Shown here: positions 60,914 to 64,000 of the stretch, one piece after another
Position numbering within the stretch: the stretch's first letter is position 1
How the letters are laid out: each line of letters starts with the position of its first letter
Source of the DNA: Ensifer sp. MPMI2T
GTDB taxonomy: Bacteria; Pseudomonadota; Alphaproteobacteria; Rhizobiales; Rhizobiaceae
Reading direction: 5' to 3'
NCBI RefSeq assembly: GCF_004827385.1
Contig: NZ_SRXN01000008.1
Coordinates: 62,001-126,000, forward strand
DNA: 64,000 nucleotides
Made by a program: the position numbers and the translations under genes
The notes under the pieces: model-generated
The model's input: only the letters and a program-made list of their open reading frames with translations
Told to the model about the DNA's origin: nothing
Databases searched by the model: none

Positions 60914-62548
60914 TCAATTCTTCCTTCCCGAGTGTAACCATGTATAGCCGAAGCGATCGAGATCGATCGTTAGATGCGTACCGGTAAGCTCGACCTCACT
61001 GTCGCTGAGGATATCGGTCAGCTTTGCGTCGATGGCACCGGGCAATTCGAGTGTTGCCCGCCGGCGTTTTTCCGACAGGTTGTGGAGCACGACGAGCAGT
61101 TCAGTGCCGTCGGAGTAGGCTAGAGCGAACAGCGCAGGATCTCCCGCGGGTAGCAGAACCGGCCGGCCCACATGAAAGAGGTCGTGGCGTCTTCGCGTAA
61201 GGATCATCGTCTTGACGCAATTCAGAAGTGACCTCGGATCACTGCGCTGGAATTCAACGTTTATCCGCTTGTAGGAGAATGGTCCTTGGGAAACAGCCGG
61301 CTGCACAAGCTTAGTGTGGGCCGCGCTCGAAAACCCGGCGTTTGCCTCATCACTCCATTGCATGGGAACTCGCACGGGCTCACGGCCGGGGCGGGAAAGA
61401 TCCTCGCCGAGGCCAATTTCGTCGCCGTACACAAAAACCGGGACGCCCGGCGACGACAGAAAAAGGCTGAAGGCGAGCTCGATTCGCGCCTGGTCTCCGT
61501 TGAGCATCGGCGCAAGGCGCCGCCTTATCCCTCGGCCATAGATCCGCATGTCCTCGTCGGGGGCAAACGCAGCGTAGGTTTCTTTCCGTACATCGTCCGA
61601 CAGGCGCGCCACGTTGAGCTCGTCGAGATTGCGGAGGAAGTTTGCCCAGCCGCAGTGGGGTGGCGGTTCCGGCGCAACCGAGAGCGCCTGGCAGATGACA
61701 TCGGCATTCTGCCGCGCAAGGCCCGCGAAAAAGGCGCCACTCAGGAGGAAATTGAACAGGAGGTCGAGCTTTCCCTCGCCGAAATATTCCCGAAGCCTCT
61801 CAGGGGCCAGGTCCGCCTCGCCTAACAGAAGTCCGCCCTGGCGTCGGGCATCGACCAGCGCACGCATTTCCCGAAGAAAACCGTGGGGGTCCCGTGGGTC
61901 CGCGCGTTCGATCCCCGTTTCGCCGATCACGAAAGGCGCGGCGTCGACCCGAAATCCATCGACGCCCAGCGAGAGCCAATAGTCGACGACCCGCAGCATT
62001 TCGTCGCGCACCGCCGTGTTGGCAATGTTTAGGTCCGGCTGGAAATGCCTGAATTTATGGAAGTAATAGGCCTGGGCGAGTTCGTCAAAGGTCCACACGC
62101 TGTCCTCCTCGCCGGGGAAAGCCGTTTGGTTGTCCGGATCAACTGGGGGCGGGCTCTCCGACCAGACGTAATAGTCGCGGTAGCGGGATCTGGTGTCCCG
62201 GCGCGCCGCCTGAAACCAAGGATGCTCATTCGAGGTGTGATTGGCGACGAGATCAACAATGACGCGAATACCTTGTTCGCCAGCAGCGTGTAGGAAGTCG
62301 AGGAAGTCGTCGAGTGTGCCGAGAGGCGCGTCGATGGACAAGTAGTCGCTGACATCATAGCCGTTGTCGGCGACCGGAGACTTGAAGAACGGCAAAAGCC
62401 AAACGCAGTTTATACCGAGCTCGTTCAAATAGGGCACACGCTCTCTGAGACCGACGAAGTCGCCAATGCCGTCACCGTTTCCGTCGGCGAACCTGCGAAC
62501 GTCGATGCCGTAAATGACGGCATTCGCGAACCATAGTGGATCTTTCAT
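60914..62548 (-). CDS. GH13 alpha-glucosidase-like enzyme (trehalose-synthase-like)
   Basis: A 544-residue GH13 enzyme of the TreS/alpha-amylase type. The four conserved regions are DLVANHTS, GFRVDAAP with nucleophile D202, GEAD with acid/base E244, and NLDE with D309 (the usual HDE region, with Leu in place of His). The N-terminal barrel begins IYGIDVRRFADGNGDGIGDF. A maltokinase domain is absent. It is probably cytosolic, since there is no signal peptide. It could make or hydrolyse trehalose or a related glucoside, a stress-related role that fits the region. Confidence 0.88.
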   Translation of the reverse strand: MKDPLWFANAVIYGIDVRRFADGNGDGIGDFVGLRERVPYLNELGINCVWLLPFFKSPVADNGYDVSDYLSIDAPLGTLDDFLDFLHAAGEQGIRVIVDLVANHTSNEHPWFQAARRDTRSRYRDYYVWSESPPPVDPDNQTAFPGEEDSVWTFDELAQAYYFHKFRHFQPDLNIANTAVRDEMLRVVDYWLSLGVDGFRVDAAPFVIGETGIERADPRDPHGFLREMRALVDARRQGGLLLGEADLAPERLREYFGEGKLDLLFNFLLSGAFFAGLARQNADVICQALSVAPEPPPHCGWANFLRNLDELNVARLSDDVRKETYAAFAPDEDMRIYGRGIRRRLAPMLNGDQARIELAFSLFLSSPGVPVFVYGDEIGLGEDLSRPGREPVRVPMQWSDEANAGFSSAAHTKLVQPAVSQGPFSYKRINVEFQRSDPRSLLNCVKTMILTRRRHDLFHVGRPVLLPAGDPALFALAYSDGTELLVVLHNLSEKRRRATLELPGAIDAKLTDILSDSEVELTGTHLTIDLDRFGYTWLHSGRKN

Positions 62549-62943
62549 CGGGGTCTCCTTCGTGAAGAAGTCCGCTCCGGATAGGCTGCGGTCGCCACCG
62601 CACTGCGCGCTCGCGTACCGCCGTCGAGACGAGTGAATTGGACGACCACAGGAACATCCGCATCGATAACAGCGCCGAACGGCTCGTCCAGCGGTGGTGC
62701 CTCGGGAAAGATCAGATCGTTGAAGCGGATGTGGCGGACCCTTTTGGCGGCGATCTCCAGTTCATAGGGTCCGACAGCAGGACGGTCCGCATAGTGGATA
62801 TGAATGCGTATCCTTGCCGCGGTGTCGGAACAGTTGAGCACGGAGAGCTCGTCGCGGCTGGTGAATTCGGGTTCGGGGCCGTTGCTTTCGAGGGGAATGT
62901 GCCCCCCCGCCATTGCCCATCGCCTTTTGCCCAGTGCTTGCAT
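62545..62943 (-). CDS. sensory rhodopsin transducer family (ASRT-like) protein
   Basis: A 132-residue protein of the Anabaena sensory rhodopsin transducer (ASRT) family. The opening LGKRRWAMAGGHIPLESNGP and the segment YELEIAAKRVRHIRFNDLIF followed by FGAVIDADVPVVVQFTRLDG fit that family; ASRT proteins are soluble beta-sandwich tetramers. The ATG at 62943 has AGGAGGG upstream. The stop overlaps the GH13 start (ATGA). No rhodopsin gene is seen in the window, so it may instead bind sugars, as related proteins are thought to do. Confidence 0.8.
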   Translation of the reverse strand: MQALGKRRWAMAGGHIPLESNGPEPEFTSRDELSVLNCSDTAARIRIHIHYADRPAVGPYELEIAAKRVRHIRFNDLIFPEAPPLDEPFGAVIDADVPVVVQFTRLDGGTRARSAVATAAYPERTSSRRRPR

Positions 62944-62951
62944 CCACCCTC

Positions 62952-64000
62952 CTAACAGCCCAGTAGTCCACGCAGGTAAGGCGTCAGAAAGCGCCCCTCG
63001 GGGTCCATCTCCTGTCGAAGCGCAAGAAAAGGATCCCACATCGGGTAAAGGGGCCGGAGCTCGGCCGCCCGCAGGCTGTGCTTCTTCGCCCAATGCGGGC
63101 GGCCACTGTGTTCGCGAAAGATAGGTTCAAGGTCGAGAAAGAAGTCCCAATAGGGCAGAGATGCGTTCTGATGAAGCGATATGCTTACGGAGTCCCGTCC
63201 GTAGGCTTCACTCAGCCATGTGTCGTCTCCCTTGATGTAGCGGTAGAGCAGACGCCAGCCGACCAAACGACGCCATCGTTCCCTAAGCCGCGCACGCAAT
63301 TTCCTGAGGCAAGCCGGTCCCGCCTCGGCAGGCAAGGAATACTCCATCTCCTCGAAACGGTAAGGCAGATCGCTGTGCTGCGGAATGACCTCGTGCGGCA
63401 ATCCGATTTCATCCTTAGCCAACCGGGCGAAGGCGCCGTAGTCCTTTTCCTCGCCTGGCGGATTGATGCAACGGAGCTTCACCTCGTCGGAACGGGGATA
63501 CCAATAGAAATCGAAGTTTCTGTTCTCCTGGGCAAGTCGCTCCAGTGCCTCCATGCAGGGCTCGAAGGCGAGACACCACTCCTGGCGGTGCAGGTCATGC
63601 AACGGTTCGAGCTGCAACGTGGCCCACGTCAGTATGCCGAGCGTCCCGAAGGAAACACGCAACGCCCTTACGAAGTCCGGCTCCTCCTCAACGTGGAACG
63701 TCCTGATCTCTCCTTTCGCCGTGACGAGGCGGCCACCGACCAGCATCATCGATAGATTATAAAGCTCTCGACCGGAACCATGCGTGCCGGTTCCGATCGC
63801 GCCACCGACAGTCTGGGTGGCCACATCGCCGAAGTTCGAGAGCGTCAATCCGGCCGCTTGCAGTTCCTTGCTCAAGTGGGTGAGTTCAGAACCGCTGCCG
63901 ACCGTGGCTCGATGATGTCGCGCATCATACTCGCGCATGCCGCGGAGATTGGCTTGCGAAACAAGAATGTCATCGGTGACGAAAAGCTCGCTCGACGTAT
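62952..64000 (-). CDS. FAD-linked sugar-1,4-lactone oxidase (5' end beyond the window)
   Basis: The frame runs off the 64000 end, so the N-terminus is missing. The remaining 349 residues contain the FAD-binding segment GGAIGTGTHGSG, the preceding TLSNFGDVATQTVGG and the C-terminal RPHWAKKH, whose HWAK signature is that of D-arabinono-1,4-lactone/L-gulono-gamma-lactone oxidases. These enzymes oxidise aldonolactones with O2, making ascorbate-type compounds and H2O2. It leads a minus-strand unit with transducer-like, GH13 and LLM genes. The H2O2 could in principle feed the peroxygenase far upstream, but this is speculation. Confidence 0.88.
   Translation of the reverse strand, partial: TSSELFVTDDILVSQANLRGMREYDARHHRATVGSGSELTHLSKELQAAGLTLSNFGDVATQTVGGAIGTGTHGSGRELYNLSMMLVGGRLVTAKGEIRTFHVEEEPDFVRALRVSFGTLGILTWATLQLEPLHDLHRQEWCLAFEPCMEALERLAQENRNFDFYWYPRSDEVKLRCINPPGEEKDYGAFARLAKDEIGLPHEVIPQHSDLPYRFEEMEYSLPAEAGPACLRKLRARLRERWRRLVGWRLLYRYIKGDDTWLSEAYGRDSVSISLHQNASLPYWDFFLDLEPIFREHSGRPHWAKKHSLRAAELRPLYPMWDPFLALRQEMDPEGRFLTPYLRGLLGC

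Noticed and set aside
1..64000. CRISPR arrays, tRNA or rRNA genes
   Set aside because: No regularly spaced repeats, cloverleaf-like segments with the CCA-adjacent pattern or rRNA-like sequence were noticed on either strand.

Overview
The window is about 64 kb of GC-rich DNA from a rhizobial alphaproteobacterium, most likely Sinorhizobium/Ensifer. The reasons are the overall gene style, the DUF3618, CsbD-like and DUF1328 stress proteins, paired ku genes, rhizobial palindromic repeats, and a dense set of sites matching the alphaproteobacterial general-stress promoter (GGAAC, 16 bp, nGTT). No rRNA, tRNA, CRISPR array or replication origin was seen.

Layout. (1) 1-4992: the end of a MoxR/Bat-type operon (DUF58, DUF4381, two VWA proteins, BatD-like). 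(2) 5121-14416: a carbohydrate operon with a Gfo/Idh/MocA dehydrogenase, TIM-barrel isomerase, LacI regulator, binding-protein-dependent ABC importer and cytosolic GH32 fructosidase; the binding protein's signal peptide is out of frame. (3) 14409-16356: an FAD/NAD(P)-binding protein and a small lipoprotein. (4) 16493-21243, minus strand: an organosulfur operon (FMN reductase, LLM monooxygenase, ABC importer). (5) 21.3-31.9 kb: an accessory zone with ISAs1, IS30 and IS200 remnants, a lower-GC alpha/beta-hydrolase island, degraded genes (PLD, a small membrane protein) and many small stress genes, then a CYP152 fatty-acid peroxygenase. (6) 32.1-50.0 kb: a large glycan/inositol cluster. An eight-gene minus-strand operon holds a methyltransferase, a UDP-glucuronate-decarboxylase-like enzyme, three CgeB-like and one GT4 glycosyltransferases and two epimerases. 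Divergent and adjacent units hold an MDR dehydrogenase, a Gfo/Idh/MocA protein, a novel 590-aa PRTase-like/kinase-like protein, myo-inositol-1-phosphate synthase, a histidine phosphatase, an oddly ordered GH-A glycosidase, and an FrhB-like plus pyruvyltransferase-like pair. (7) 50.0-59.5 kb: small stress genes and remnants (cytochrome c, metallophosphoesterase, ligD polymerase domain), an ADH plus SDR pair and two ku genes. (8) 59.9-64 kb: an LLM oxidoreductase, a trehalose-synthase-like GH13 enzyme, an orphan sensory-rhodopsin-transducer-family protein and a sugar-lactone oxidase cut by the window end.

The main idea is that 26-57 kb behaves as a general-stress island. Fourteen GGAAC-N16-nGTT sites lie close upstream of its genes, including both arms of the glycan cluster and the inositol synthase. 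This suggests a stress-induced glycan or inositol-containing product made alongside known stress functions (NHEJ, peroxygenase, CsbD and holin-like membrane proteins). Promoter and product assignments are inference; the genes and motifs are read directly from the sequence.
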